The notes beneath the pieces were generated by a model. The model saw nothing but the letters and a program-made list of their open reading frames with translations. It made no database searches and was not told the DNA's origin. From assembly GCF_026015885.1 (NCBI RefSeq), contig NZ_JAPDUG010000001.1, positions 930,001 through 994,000 on the forward strand: DNA of 64,000 nucleotides, in the 5' to 3' direction. Made by a program: the position numbers and the translations under genes. Shown here piece after piece: positions 44,826 through 53,298 of this stretch. How positions within the stretch are numbered: the first letter of the stretch is position 1; each line of letters starts with the position of its first letter. This DNA is from Halocynthiibacter sp. SDUM655004. GTDB lineage: Bacteria; Pseudomonadota; Alphaproteobacteria; Rhodobacterales; Rhodobacteraceae.

Positions 44826-46021
44826 CGTGCACCCAAACCCGCACGCATTAACCCTTTGCGCAGGGGCGTAAAGGCATAGAGACCCGTAAGGGCTTCGGCG
44901 CGGAGATCGCGCAACCCTTGAGCGCCAAGCATTGAAGCGCGGTTCAAGAGGTCAACGCCCGAGACGCGGATTTTCGCTTCGCGCATCCTTTTGCTTTCAT
45001 AGGTATCAAGCATTTGCGTTGAACCAATTTGGGCGGGGTTTTGAACTGCCAACTCGCGCAATACCCGAAGATCGCCAAGGCTCATGTTCAACCCCTGTGC
45101 GCCAATCGGCGGAACAACATGGGCGGCTTCGGCCATTAGAGCGGTGCGTTGGGCGGTCATGCGATGGGCGATTTGGCTAATGATAGGCCACTTGCTGCGA
45201 CGTGTGGCGAGTTTGAGCGGGCCGAGAATATGCGCGGAGCGGGCGCTCATTTCCTCTTCAAATTCTGCTTCGGACAGCGCGGCGAGGCGTTCGATCTCCG
45301 GCCCTTCGTTCTTCCAGACCACAGCTGAAAAGTGACGCCCCTCGCGGCTCGGCAAGGGCACCAGTGTGAACGGCCCGCCACTTCGGTGCACTTCTGTCGA
45401 GATATTGTGATGCTCAAGGTGGTGTTCAACCGAAAATGCGAGGGCCTTTTGCCCGTAACGCATTGTTTTAACATCTATACCATGCGCGCGGCGCACGTGA
45501 GAGTTCCGACCATCCGCCCCAATCAGCAGTTGCGTAGTATAGCGGCTTCCGTCGCTCAAGCTCACCAGCGCCTCTGCCTCGCGGGTCACGATATTCTGTG
45601 TGGCAACACCTGCGCGGAAGGTGACGTTTGGCATGGTTTCAAGTTGCGCTAAAATTTCGCGCCGCAAGAGCCAGTTGGGCAGGTTCCAACCAAAGGGAAG
45701 GTCACTGATTTCGGCTGCGTCAAAATCCTTGATAATCCGAGGTTCGGGTGTTTCTCCGCCTGCGTCTACGATGCGCATGATCTGAAGCGGTGCGGCATAA
45801 TCGGCCAGACGTTCCCAAAGCCCTGCGTCCATCAGTGTTTGGCGCGCGGGCTGTAAAAACGCGGTGGTGCGCAGATCTGATTTGGGGTCGGCCTGTTCGG
45901 TTACGGGGGGCGCGGGATCAACACAGACAACAGAAAACCCTGCCGCCCCAAAGGACGCCGCCGCCGTAAGCCCGGCAATGCCGCCGCCGGAAATCAGGAT
46001 ATCTGTGCTGTGTCTGCTCAT
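44822..46021 (-). CDS. UbiH/UbiF/COQ6-type FAD hydroxylase
   Basis: A 399-residue flavin monooxygenase of the ubiquinone hydroxylase family. It has the FAD dinucleotide motif SGGGIAG (11-17), LRTTAFLQPARQTL, the GD-type motif LLIGADGRNSHVRRAHGI and the FAD-ribityl motif AEAAHVVPPIGAQGLNMSLGDL. It should hydroxylate one position of the ubiquinone ring at the inner membrane. Alphaproteobacteria use varied sets (UbiH, UbiL, UbiM) with different regioselectivity, so I give no gene symbol. It is followed by the HAD nucleotidase gene in the other part of this strand. Confidence 0.9.
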   Translation of the reverse strand: MSRHSTDILISGGGIAGLTAAASFGAAGFSVVCVDPAPPVTEQADPKSDLRTTAFLQPARQTLMDAGLWERLADYAAPLQIMRIVDAGGETPEPRIIKDFDAAEISDLPFGWNLPNWLLRREILAQLETMPNVTFRAGVATQNIVTREAEALVSLSDGSRYTTQLLIGADGRNSHVRRAHGIDVKTMRYGQKALAFSVEHHLEHHNISTEVHRSGGPFTLVPLPSREGRHFSAVVWKNEGPEIERLAALSEAEFEEEMSARSAHILGPLKLATRRSKWPIISQIAHRMTAQRTALMAEAAHVVPPIGAQGLNMSLGDLRVLRELAVQNPAQIGSTQMLDTYESKRMREAKIRVSGVDLLNRASMLGAQGLRDLRAEALTGLYAFTPLRKGLMRAGLGAR

Positions 46022-46037
46022 CTAATCTACTTTTGTA

Positions 46038-46718
46038 TCAATGGTTTGCGTCAAGTATGCGAGAGAGAAATCCGCTGAGGTCGTCAGTGTGATGATGAAT
46101 ATGCTCAGCGCGTTCTGCGACAGGAGCCACATGGATTGTGCGCATGCCCATCTCGTGGGGGGCTTGCAGGTTGCGCGGATCGTCCTCAAACATCGCAGCT
46201 TTTTCCGGCGCAATGCCGTCACGGGTAAACACAGCCTCAAAAGCGCGGCGTTCGGGCTTGGGCCGGAAATTCGCGTGCTCAACGCCATAAACCGCGTCAA
46301 ATAAACCACTCAGGCCACGCGCAGCAAGAACGCGTTCGGCATAGGGGGCGGTTCCGTTTGTATAGACGATTTTGCGCCCTGGTAGGCTTTTGATTCTGTT
46401 CGAAAGTTCCAGATCCTCTTGCATATGATCCAAAGAGATTTCATGCACATGCGTGAGGTATGGGGCAGGGTCGACGCCGTGTTCATCCATCAATCCGGCG
46501 AGTGTTGTGCCGTAAGTGCGCCAATAATGCTGCCGGAGGTGATTGGCCTCGTGACGCGGCACATTGAGCGCCTGCATCACGTAATCGGTCATCCGCACCT
46601 CGATTTGCGAGAATAGCGCATCCTCAGGCGGGTACAGGGTGTTGTCGAGGTCAAAAACCCATTGGCTCACATGGGTGAAATCGGCGGCTGGACCGCGAAG
46701 GTGGGACGTGTCGTTCAT
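46038..46718 (-). CDS. HAD-family pyrimidine 5'-nucleotidase
   Basis: A 226-residue HAD phosphatase of the Sdt1/Phm8-like group. HAD motif I is FDLDNTLYPP (D23 and D25), motif II is YTNGT, and the motif III/IV region is FRPKPERRAFEAVF with MFEDDPRNLQAPHEMGM. The group dephosphorylates pyrimidine nucleotides such as UMP and CMP. I start it at the ATG at 46718, as the longer frame runs into the GntR promoter. It lies 17 bp upstream of the UbiH-like gene on the same strand, so co-transcription is likely. Confidence 0.88.
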   Translation of the reverse strand: MNDTSHLRGPAADFTHVSQWVFDLDNTLYPPEDALFSQIEVRMTDYVMQALNVPRHEANHLRQHYWRTYGTTLAGLMDEHGVDPAPYLTHVHEISLDHMQEDLELSNRIKSLPGRKIVYTNGTAPYAERVLAARGLSGLFDAVYGVEHANFRPKPERRAFEAVFTRDGIAPEKAAMFEDDPRNLQAPHEMGMRTIHVAPVAERAEHIHHHTDDLSGFLSRILDANH

Positions 46719-46817
46719 GCCGGCAGGATAGGGTGAATTGCAAGGAGGGGCAACGGCGGGGTTGATTGCGGAAGGGTGCGAGGGATAGTCTGTCGCGAGC
46801 GATATGGGGAGACCGGA

Positions 46818-47459
46818 ATGGGCGATCAGAAACAAGGGCAAAAGGATGCCTATGCGTTGATACTTGATGCGATCGACGTGGGTATGTATCGCCCCGGTGA
46901 TCGACTTGTGGAGAGCGAATTGGCAGAGCGGTTCGGCGTTTCGCGGACCCCAATTCGTGAAGCATTACAACGGCTTGAGACCCAAAGCCTTTTGGCGCGT
47001 GATGGTCGGAGCTTGATTGTGTCATCGCTTGATCACAACCAACTCGCGGAACTTTATGTGGTGCGGACCGAGCTTGAAGGTTTGGCGGCGCGTCTTGCCG
47101 CGCGCCATGCCGCCGAAGAAGAAATCCGCGTATTGCGCGAGATGGTCGAGGATGATCGCAAGATAGTGAACGACCCGAGCGCGCTATCGCGATCAAATCG
47201 ACGCTTTCACAAACAGATTCATTTGGCTTCTCACAATCGGTATCTTGTGCAGCAGCTTGACCTTGTTCACCGCACGATGGCGCTTTTGGCAACCACATCG
47301 CTTGCCGTTGAGGGGCGTGGTGAGACGGCTATTGAAGAGCACGAGGCGATTGTTGCTGCGTTGGAAAATCGTGACGGTGAAGCGGCACATGAAGCTCTCA
47401 AGAACCATATTTCCAAGGCATTCGAGACACGCTTGAAGCTGGACTCGGGGATGGACTAG
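46818..47459 (+). CDS. GntR family regulator with FCD domain
   Basis: A 213-residue repressor of the FadR/VanR type. The winged helix lies near the N terminus (YALILDAIDVGMYRPGDRLVESELAERFGVSRTPIREALQRLE), followed by an all-helical FCD effector domain (YVVRTELEGLAARLAA, RFHKQIHLASHNRYLV, EHEAIVAAL) with the His/Asp residues that bind a metal and a carboxylic acid ligand. GGGGAG is upstream of the ATG at 46818. The target genes are not adjacent: neighbours on both sides run on the other strand. Its stop shares CTAG with the convergent glycosyltransferase gene. Confidence 0.92.
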   Translation: MGDQKQGQKDAYALILDAIDVGMYRPGDRLVESELAERFGVSRTPIREALQRLETQSLLARDGRSLIVSSLDHNQLAELYVVRTELEGLAARLAARHAAEEEIRVLREMVEDDRKIVNDPSALSRSNRRFHKQIHLASHNRYLVQQLDLVHRTMALLATTSLAVEGRGETAIEEHEAIVAALENRDGEAAHEALKNHISKAFETRLKLDSGMD

Positions 47460-49372
47460 GCCTCTTTGGCAGGTTCGGAATTTTTAGTTTTAAATTCAAT
47501 GCCGTGTTCTGTTTTGTCCCAGTAGAATGGTTTTGTAAGCAGCTCGAATATGCCTTTGAATGCAGCGACCGTGCCGAGCGGGAAATAGAGGTGCAGGCTT
47601 GGTAGCCACCAGCGAAGCCGTTTGTGTTGTGTTTTCGATAAGACAACCGCACTCACACCGATGCTCACCGCTTCGCAAAATAAGAACAAGCCTCCGAGCG
47701 CCAAGAGTGTCGAGTGGGCAAAAATCTGTTCCAGCGGGTGTTGAATTGGTAAGAGCACAAGCCACATCGACCAGAGGAGCGGCGCGAGGATGTATTGGCT
47801 CAGGGAGCCAAGAAACAGCAGTTGAACACCGAAAAAACGCCAAGCCCCTAACTCACGCAAGAGAACTCGCGGGTGGCGCATGTGTACCGCCCATGTGATG
47901 GCGTATCCTTTGAGCCACCGTGAACGCTGCTTAACCCAAGGCCAAAGGCGGCAATTTGCTTCTTCCTGCGTAACGGTATGAATCATCTCGGTTTTATAGC
48001 CGTGTCTGGCAAGGCGAATACCGAGATCTGCGTCTTCGGTAACGTTATGCGCATCCCAACCGCCGAGCCGCTCGAGCGCTTCGCGACGGAAGAACAAGGT
48101 TGTGCCGCCGAGCGGAATGGCAAAGCCAAGCTTCTGTAGCCCCGGCAGAACGAGGCGGAACCATGTGGCGTATTCAATGGTGAAGCACCGCGATAGCCAA
48201 TTGGTTCTCGGGTTATAAAAATCAAGGATGCCCTGTAAGCATGCCACTTCCGGCCCGCGTTGGTGAAAATTTCGGACCACGGCGTGAATCTGGCCAGGGT
48301 CGGGCGCATCCTCAGCGTCATAAACCCCAATGATCGTCCCGCGGCAGAAATCCAACGCATAGTTCAACGCGCGCGGCTTCGTACGCACGCTTCCAGCGGG
48401 AACTGTAATCACGCGCGCCCATGTTGGGAGCTCACATTGGGCAATCGTGTGTTGGGTTGTAAGGTCATCGGCTTCGACCACAAGGCAGATATCCAACAAC
48501 TCGCGCGGATATGAAATGCGTGCCAATCGGCGGATTAGATGACTTGCGATTTTCCGTTCTTTGAAAAGAGGGACCATTACCGAAACAACGGGCAGGCGCG
48601 CAACGGCCACGTTATCAGCGTGAACGAATGCTGGCTTCTTGCGAGGTAGAAACCGTGGCGCTTGGGTAAGTGCGGCGGCGAGTTTCAATCCGGTCGACAG
48701 GATGAGGGTGGCGATTGCCCAAAAGAACAAGGCTGTAAACACAAGCTTTGGCACAGCGATGAGTGCAGCCGCGAAGCCCAAGAGAGCGCATGTGGCGATA
48801 CGCATGTGGCGTTTGCTTTGCCAGTTTCGGCAGCTTTCGGCTTCGGAAACGCAAGTTTCGGCATTCTCGATTAGCTGATCTTTTCGGACTTGTTGTAGCG
48901 CGCTAAGAACCTGTTTTTCCGAAGAAATAGCCATTTGCACAGGGCCAAAATCCTCTGGCAGTCTTGCGAGGAGGTCTTCGAATTCCGCAGGGCGTGAGGT
49001 GCAAATCACCGTGACCGCTCCGATGCGTTTCCACGGGACAAATCGGCCCATAAGGCAGGTTCTTACGCCTATGTCGTCGATCAGTCGGGGGTCTGGAGCC
49101 TCGGCGCTGAGGTCAATGGTTTCTGTGCCCCACTGTTCTGACAATCCAGAGAAAAGGGCGTCTTCGCTAACGAGTCCATGGCTAAGGAGGATATCGCCGA
49201 GTGGCACATCTTCGCGGTTTTGGAGCGCAAGAGATTTAACCAAATCACCCGGTGCGAGAGCGCCTTGCTCTACCAATATTTCACCCAACGGTCTTCGACC
49301 AGCGACGGGCCGAGGCAATTTCGGGTGATTGTGGCGTTGAACCGGTACGGTTTTGAGTGCGCTGCTCAGCAT
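47456..49372 (-). CDS. MshEN-glycosyltransferase family 2 fusion (XagB-like)
   Basis: A 638-residue inner-membrane protein. The N-terminal 25-165 is a T2SSE_N/MshEN domain with two copies of the nucleotide-binding motif: RRPLGEILVEQG (26-37) and VPLGDILLSHGLVS (56-69). A transmembrane hairpin follows at about 190-235, then a GT-A domain with EADD (300-303), DAED (352-355), TEDADLG (445-451) and QRSRW (482-486), the D,D,D,QxxRW signature of processive polysaccharide synthases. About four C-terminal helices follow. MshEN domains in MshE bind c-di-GMP, so synthesis controlled by c-di-GMP is a fair inference. No accessory cellulose- or PNAG-type genes are adjacent. Confidence 0.88.
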   Translation of the reverse strand: MLSSALKTVPVQRHNHPKLPRPVAGRRPLGEILVEQGALAPGDLVKSLALQNREDVPLGDILLSHGLVSEDALFSGLSEQWGTETIDLSAEAPDPRLIDDIGVRTCLMGRFVPWKRIGAVTVICTSRPAEFEDLLARLPEDFGPVQMAISSEKQVLSALQQVRKDQLIENAETCVSEAESCRNWQSKRHMRIATCALLGFAAALIAVPKLVFTALFFWAIATLILSTGLKLAAALTQAPRFLPRKKPAFVHADNVAVARLPVVSVMVPLFKERKIASHLIRRLARISYPRELLDICLVVEADDLTTQHTIAQCELPTWARVITVPAGSVRTKPRALNYALDFCRGTIIGVYDAEDAPDPGQIHAVVRNFHQRGPEVACLQGILDFYNPRTNWLSRCFTIEYATWFRLVLPGLQKLGFAIPLGGTTLFFRREALERLGGWDAHNVTEDADLGIRLARHGYKTEMIHTVTQEEANCRLWPWVKQRSRWLKGYAITWAVHMRHPRVLLRELGAWRFFGVQLLFLGSLSQYILAPLLWSMWLVLLPIQHPLEQIFAHSTLLALGGLFLFCEAVSIGVSAVVLSKTQHKRLRWWLPSLHLYFPLGTVAAFKGIFELLTKPFYWDKTEHGIEFKTKNSEPAKEA

Positions 49373-49586
49373 TTGCCGTAGATTTCCTTGAGTGACTTAA
49401 GGATTCTGGGAAGAAATGGTTAATGAGAGGTTAACAGCCGTGCGCGCTGCTCAAATTGCCGCGTGTGTGATATCAATGCCGCGCTTCTGACAGCGATTTG
49501 ATTTCAGAGCAAAGCTGCCATAGGCTTAGAGTATTCCTGCGCATTCTTTGCGTTTTTTCTTTTTATTCAGACAGAAAGTGCTCGCT

Positions 49587-49961
49587 ATGAAACATTTCAA
49601 ACTGATCTCAGCTGCTCCGATTATCCTGTCGATCGCCGCCTGTACCAACACGGGCGCGAGTTATCAGCCTGTGATTGATGGGCCGGTTGGCCCGAATTAC
49701 GGCGCGGACCTTGCCTCCTGTCAGAACCTCGCGGCGCAACAGGGCGCTTTGTCGAGTGATACCGCAGGTAAAGCAGCGGCTGGTGCGGGTGTTGCCGCGG
49801 CGTCGACGGCTGTGTTTGCTAACAGCGGAAACAACGTGCGGGATGCGGCGATCCTTGGTGCTGCGGCTGGTGTAACTGCTGGGGCGCTTGACCAGAATTC
49901 CAAAAAAGAAGCCATCATCAGAAACTGTATGGCGCAACGCGGCTATAAAGTTGTTGGCTAA
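49587..49961 (+). CDS. Glycine-zipper lipoprotein
   Basis: A 124-residue protein with a lipoprotein signal (lipobox SIAAC, lipidated Cys at 19). The mature part has one Cys in ASCQNLAAQ, a small-residue helix (KAAAGAGVAAASTAVFANSG) and NVRDAAILGAAAGVTAGALD, like glycine-zipper membrane-inserting segments, and a terminal NCMAQRGYKVVG. Function unknown; the ending MAQRGYKV is seen in many small outer-membrane lipoproteins. I start it at the ATG at 49587. A strong terminator follows. Confidence 0.82.
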   Translation: MKHFKLISAAPIILSIAACTNTGASYQPVIDGPVGPNYGADLASCQNLAAQQGALSSDTAGKAAAGAGVAAASTAVFANSGNNVRDAAILGAAAGVTAGALDQNSKKEAIIRNCMAQRGYKVVG

Positions 49962-49972
49962 GGCATAGCGAA

Positions 49973-50009
49973 AAGGCCGAGCGCAGGATATGCGTTCGGC
50001 CTTATTTTT
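49973..50009 (+). terminator. Intrinsic terminator between the lipoprotein gene and carA
   Basis: A 13-bp stem with one G-T pair (49973-49985 with 49991-50003), a 5-base loop and an ATTTTT end. Convergent carA ends 30 bp further on, so it may serve both. Confidence 0.88.
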
Positions 50010-50038
50010 GTCTTTGAAATTCAGTTTCTTATGCTTCT

Positions 50039-51226
50039 TCAGGCAGGCAATGCTTCGGCACGTTTAGCCATGGCGTCTGCGAAGCGCTCGAACAGGTAAT
50101 AGCTATCTTGCGGGCCGGGGGAGGCTTCTGGGTGATACTGCACAGAGAATACGGGTTTCCCATCAACACGCAGACCGCAGTTTGAACCGTCAAACAGCGA
50201 AACATGGGTTTCGAGAACACCTGTTGGCAGGGATTGACTGTCTACTGCGAAACCGTGGTTCATCGAGGTGATTTCAACTTTGCCGGTGTCGTGGTCCTTG
50301 ACCGGATGGTTGGCGCCGTGGTGACCGTGGTTCATTTTCACGGTTTTTGCACCAAGGGCGAGGGCCAGCATTTGGTGACCAAGGCAAATGCCGAAAACAG
50401 GGATGTCTTTGGCAAGAACGTCTTTGATCATCGGCACGGCATATTCACCTGTTGCCGCCGGATCGCCAGGGCCATTGGAGAGGAAGACACCATCTGGGTT
50501 ATGAGCCAGAACTTCCTCGGATGTTGCTGTTGCAGGAAGCACAGTCACATCGCAGCCCGCAGAGGCAAGGCAACGTAGGATATTACGCTTTGCGCCGAAA
50601 TCGATGGCGACAACCTTGTGGCCCTTCTCGGTCCGCTTTGGGAAGCCGTCGGGCCACGCCCAACGCATTTCATCCCAAGTGTAGCTCTGAGAGCATGTCA
50701 CTTCTTTGGCGAGGTCAAGCCCTTCCAACCCTTTGAATGCGCGCGCTTTTTCAACGAGCGCAGCAATGTCAAAGTTACCCTCTGGGTCATGCGCAATTGC
50801 AACATGCGGCGCACCTTGTTGGCGGATTGCGCGAGTCAGGCGGCGCGTGTCGACACCACCGATACCGATCCGGCCACGGCGGGCCAGCCATTTGGTTAGC
50901 TCTTCGGTGGCGCGCCAGTTGCTTGGTTCTGTCGGGTCCCATTTTACCACCATACCGGCGGCGAAAGGATCGGCGGTTTCGTCATCCTCTGGGGTGACGC
51001 CGGTGTTGCCGATGTGCGGGAAAGTGAAGGTCACGATCTGGCCCGCATAGGACGGATCAGTCATGATTTCCTGATAGCCGGTCATGGCGGTGTTGAAGCA
51101 AAGCTCGGCTTCTGCAACGCCGGTTGCGCCGAAGCCCACCCCATAAAACAACGTTCCATCCGCAAGAGCCAAACAGGCAGTTGGATGATCGGGAAGTGAA
51201 AGCGGGGTGTTAAGGGCGGCAGACAC
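50039..51226 (-). CDS. carA: Carbamoyl-phosphate synthase small subunit
   Basis: Glutaminase subunit that feeds ammonia to CarB for arginine and pyrimidine synthesis; carB is not in the window. The 395-residue chain has an N-terminal CarA domain (LALADGTLFYGVGFGATGVAEAELCFNTAMTGYQEI) and a class I glutaminase domain with nucleophile Cys in VFGICLGHQML and the His-Glu pair in VQYHPEASPGPQD. I start it at the GTG at 51226, which has AAGGAG seven bases upstream and the family N terminus; an ATG 38 codons earlier is inside the promoter region. Confidence 0.96.
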   Translation of the reverse strand: MSAALNTPLSLPDHPTACLALADGTLFYGVGFGATGVAEAELCFNTAMTGYQEIMTDPSYAGQIVTFTFPHIGNTGVTPEDDETADPFAAGMVVKWDPTEPSNWRATEELTKWLARRGRIGIGGVDTRRLTRAIRQQGAPHVAIAHDPEGNFDIAALVEKARAFKGLEGLDLAKEVTCSQSYTWDEMRWAWPDGFPKRTEKGHKVVAIDFGAKRNILRCLASAGCDVTVLPATATSEEVLAHNPDGVFLSNGPGDPAATGEYAVPMIKDVLAKDIPVFGICLGHQMLALALGAKTVKMNHGHHGANHPVKDHDTGKVEITSMNHGFAVDSQSLPTGVLETHVSLFDGSNCGLRVDGKPVFSVQYHPEASPGPQDSYYLFERFADAMAKRAEALPA

Positions 51227-51424
51227 GGGCGACTCCTTTGTCAGACGGGCGCAAACTTGCGGGAAACTAGAGGCCTGAGCCGGAACGGTCAAGGGGGCGG
51301 AAGAAAAATAGATTCCCCTTATTTTATGGGCTTTTACCAAGACAGTGAGTGGTTGAACGGTTAGCGCTCACGGGATAATATCAAAGGCTCGGAAATAATT
51401 CGGAAACCAGGGGATGGGCCACCG

Positions 51425-51883
51425 ATGGATATGCGAAGCAGACTGACAACCTCGATGAAAGAGGCGATGAAGGCCAAAGAGGCCGAACGCCTTTCGACGT
51501 TGCGCCTGATTAATGCGGCGATCAAGGATCGCGATATCGCCATGCGTGGCGAAGGGAAAGACGGGGGCGTCGGAGATGATGAAGTCCTTGGAATTCTTGG
51601 AAAAATGGTGAAACAGCGTCAGGAAAGCGCGCGCGCCTATGAGGAAGGCGGGCGGCTTGAGCTGGCGGAAAAGGAACGTTCGGAAATCGCGATTATCGAA
51701 GAGTTTTTGCCTCGTCAGCTAGACGAATCAGAGACAGAGAAAGCGGTTGAGAAGGTTATTTCTGAAGTAGGCGCAGAATCGATCCGTGACATGGGCAAAG
51801 TCATGGGTGCGCTAAAATCAAAGTACACCGGCCAAATGGATTTCGGCCGTGTCGGACCGATGGTCAAAGACAAACTCGGCTAA
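51425..51883 (+). CDS. GatB/YqeY domain protein
   Basis: A 152-residue soluble helical protein of the YqeY family: RLTTSMKEAMKAKEAERLSTLRLINAAIKDRDIAMRG, then EILGKM-like and the GatB-tail-like IIEEFLPRQLDESE and IRDMGKVMGALKSKYTGQMDFGRVGPMVKDKL. YqeY resembles the tRNA-binding tail of GatB, but its own role is unknown. It is divergent from carA. Its transcript passes three phased CATATG boxes and ends at a strong terminator. Confidence 0.93.
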   Translation: MDMRSRLTTSMKEAMKAKEAERLSTLRLINAAIKDRDIAMRGEGKDGGVGDDEVLGILGKMVKQRQESARAYEEGGRLELAEKERSEIAIIEEFLPRQLDESETEKAVEKVISEVGAESIRDMGKVMGALKSKYTGQMDFGRVGPMVKDKLG

Positions 51884-51900
51884 AACCGGTGTAAGATTCA

Positions 51901-51928
51901 CATATGTTTTGCATATGATTTCCATATG
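51901..51928. repeat. Three CATATG boxes at 11-bp spacing
   Basis: CATATG occurs at 51901, 51912 and 51923, each start 11 bp after the last, with unrelated AT-rich spacers. The hexamer is palindromic, so the same face of the helix is presented three times. It lies between the yqeY stop and its terminator. It could be a protein-binding array or chance in AT-rich DNA. Confidence 0.5.
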
Positions 51929-51940
51929 CGAATTTTCAGA

Positions 51941-51974
51941 AAAAACGGCGTCCACTTCGGGCGCCGTTTTTTTT
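51941..51974 (+). terminator. Intrinsic terminator of yqeY
   Basis: A 10-bp GC-rich stem with one G-T pair (51944-51953 with 51959-51968), a 5-base loop and eight T residues. Confidence 0.92.
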
Positions 51975-52021
51975 GTGCAAGGTAGTCCCAAAGTAGATTT
52001 GGCGGCCAAAATTCTCTCGAA

Positions 52022-52058
52022 TTGACAAATTGTCATGATGTATGCGTAAATATATGCG
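52022..52058 (+). promoter_or_regulatory. Promoter region with inverted repeat before the small secreted protein
   Basis: TGACAA-A-TTGTCA (52023-52035) is a perfect 6-bp dyad about one base. It overlaps TTGACA (52022) and TTGTCA (52030). The second gives a 17-bp spacer to TATGCG (52053-52058). TATGCG occurs twice (52041, 52053). A regulator binding the dyad would block or place polymerase, but which hexamers are used is uncertain. Confidence 0.4.
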
Positions 52059-52098
52059 TTATTGGTGTTTCTTAACGAGTTATTTCTAGGAGTTTGAT

Positions 52099-52479
52099 AT
52101 GAAATTTGCACTTTCTTTCATTGCTGGAACGGCCATTGCGACCGGTGCGTTTGCAAGTTGTCCTGCGTCTTCACCGAATATCAAATGGAATACCCATTCG
52201 GGAGATCAGCGCGTAAATGCTGCTTTCCTTCAGAAAACCTTGCCGGGAATGAAGGTCGATTTTGGGAGTGACGGTGCGGAAATTTATGGGGCAGACGGAA
52301 CCTATATCTATCGTGCGGGCAATCAAGCTTACAAAGCCCCGAGTTATAAGTTTTATGATGATGGAACGCGCTGCATCAACTACGCAAATCCGCGTTTTGA
52401 TCTCTATGTGGTAAATGAAAAGCGGCTTGTTTTGGTAAATGCTGCCGGAGCTCGATTGGAAGGCAAGCTGATGAAATAA
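52099..52479 (+). CDS. Small exported protein of unknown function
   Basis: A 126-residue protein with a clear signal peptide (1-19, ending GAFAS) and two mature cysteines (ASCPASS and TRCINYA) that could form a disulfide. The mature part reads like a small beta-sheet domain, with GADGTYIYRAGNQAYKAPSYKFYDDG. I do not recognise the family. AGGAG precedes the ATG. It is alone behind its own promoter and is convergent with the DUF2087 gene. Confidence 0.75.
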   Translation: MKFALSFIAGTAIATGAFASCPASSPNIKWNTHSGDQRVNAAFLQKTLPGMKVDFGSDGAEIYGADGTYIYRAGNQAYKAPSYKFYDDGTRCINYANPRFDLYVVNEKRLVLVNAAGARLEGKLMK

Positions 52480-52540
52480 GTTTCATCAAGTTCTCACGCA
52501 AAGCTAATCGACCTCCGGCGGGCTGAGCTTATTTTGGCCT

Positions 52541-53089
52541 CTATGGCGCAGCGATCCGGAGCGCCTTGAGCAAGCGGATAAGCTCGCGGGCTTCGGCGGG
52601 TGGCTCCTGTTCAATGCGCAGGTAATCGGTCCCGTCATTGTTGCGGGTAAGCATTTTCTTTCCGATCATGGTACGGCGCAGGATTGGCGCATCGTTGAAG
52701 GCGTGCCGTGCGTTCAAGATAGCGTTGATCTCTTTTTCTTGGAGTAGGGTGGCCGCTGGAATGGCTGACCAGAAACTCCAGATGGCGAGATCTTGCTGCG
52801 CGCGGCGGCTGGGCCAACGCAGCATTGTCCCGTCGTCGTCGAAATTGCGCAGGCATTTTCCCACCAGCTTGAAATCGATGTCCTCGGGAACGACGGGTGT
52901 ATCAACACGGGCCTGCGCCGTTTGCGCCGCCTTGAGGTGTTGATAGTTCCGAAACCCTGCGGCCCGCGCCACGATGTTCATCATGGATAGGTGCGAGGGT
53001 GTTTCTTCGTTGTCTTTCAGCTGTTTGGAAATCGCGCGTGTAAGTTTGGAAATATCCGCCACGGCGAGCGGAATCGGAGCGTTTGACAT
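52541..53089 (-). CDS. DUF2087 domain protein
   Basis: A 182-residue cytoplasmic protein. The C-terminal part is a DUF2087 domain: CLRNFDDDGTMLRWPSRRAQQDLAIWSFWSAIP, EKEINAILNARHAFNDAPILRRTMIGKKMLTRNNDGTDYLR, which is a winged-helix-like fold often joined to transcriptional regulators. The N-terminal part (SKLTRAISKQL, LSMMNIVARAAGFRNYQHLKA) resembles a short helical module found in some antitoxin-like and glyoxalase-superfamily proteins. A DNA-linked role is likely but unproven. I start it at the ATG at 53089, which has AGGACAAGG upstream. Confidence 0.85.
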   Translation of the reverse strand: MSNAPIPLAVADISKLTRAISKQLKDNEETPSHLSMMNIVARAAGFRNYQHLKAAQTAQARVDTPVVPEDIDFKLVGKCLRNFDDDGTMLRWPSRRAQQDLAIWSFWSAIPAATLLQEKEINAILNARHAFNDAPILRRTMIGKKMLTRNNDGTDYLRIEQEPPAEARELIRLLKALRIAAP

Positions 53090-53298
53090 GTCCTTGTCCT
53101 CTTGCGTGCCTGTTAAAGTGTCGTGGTCGCTGACTTGTGACGGGGCACTGGACTGTTGTGTCAATGCTGTCGATCGTATGGCAGGTTTAGCTTCCCTCGC
53201 GGGACAGCGACGCCTTGGTGAACTGCCGACCAAGGGTGAGCGTACTGGAGAGCTTCAGGGAGGGCAATACGTGTTCGAATGTTGCGGGCGCTTTGAAT

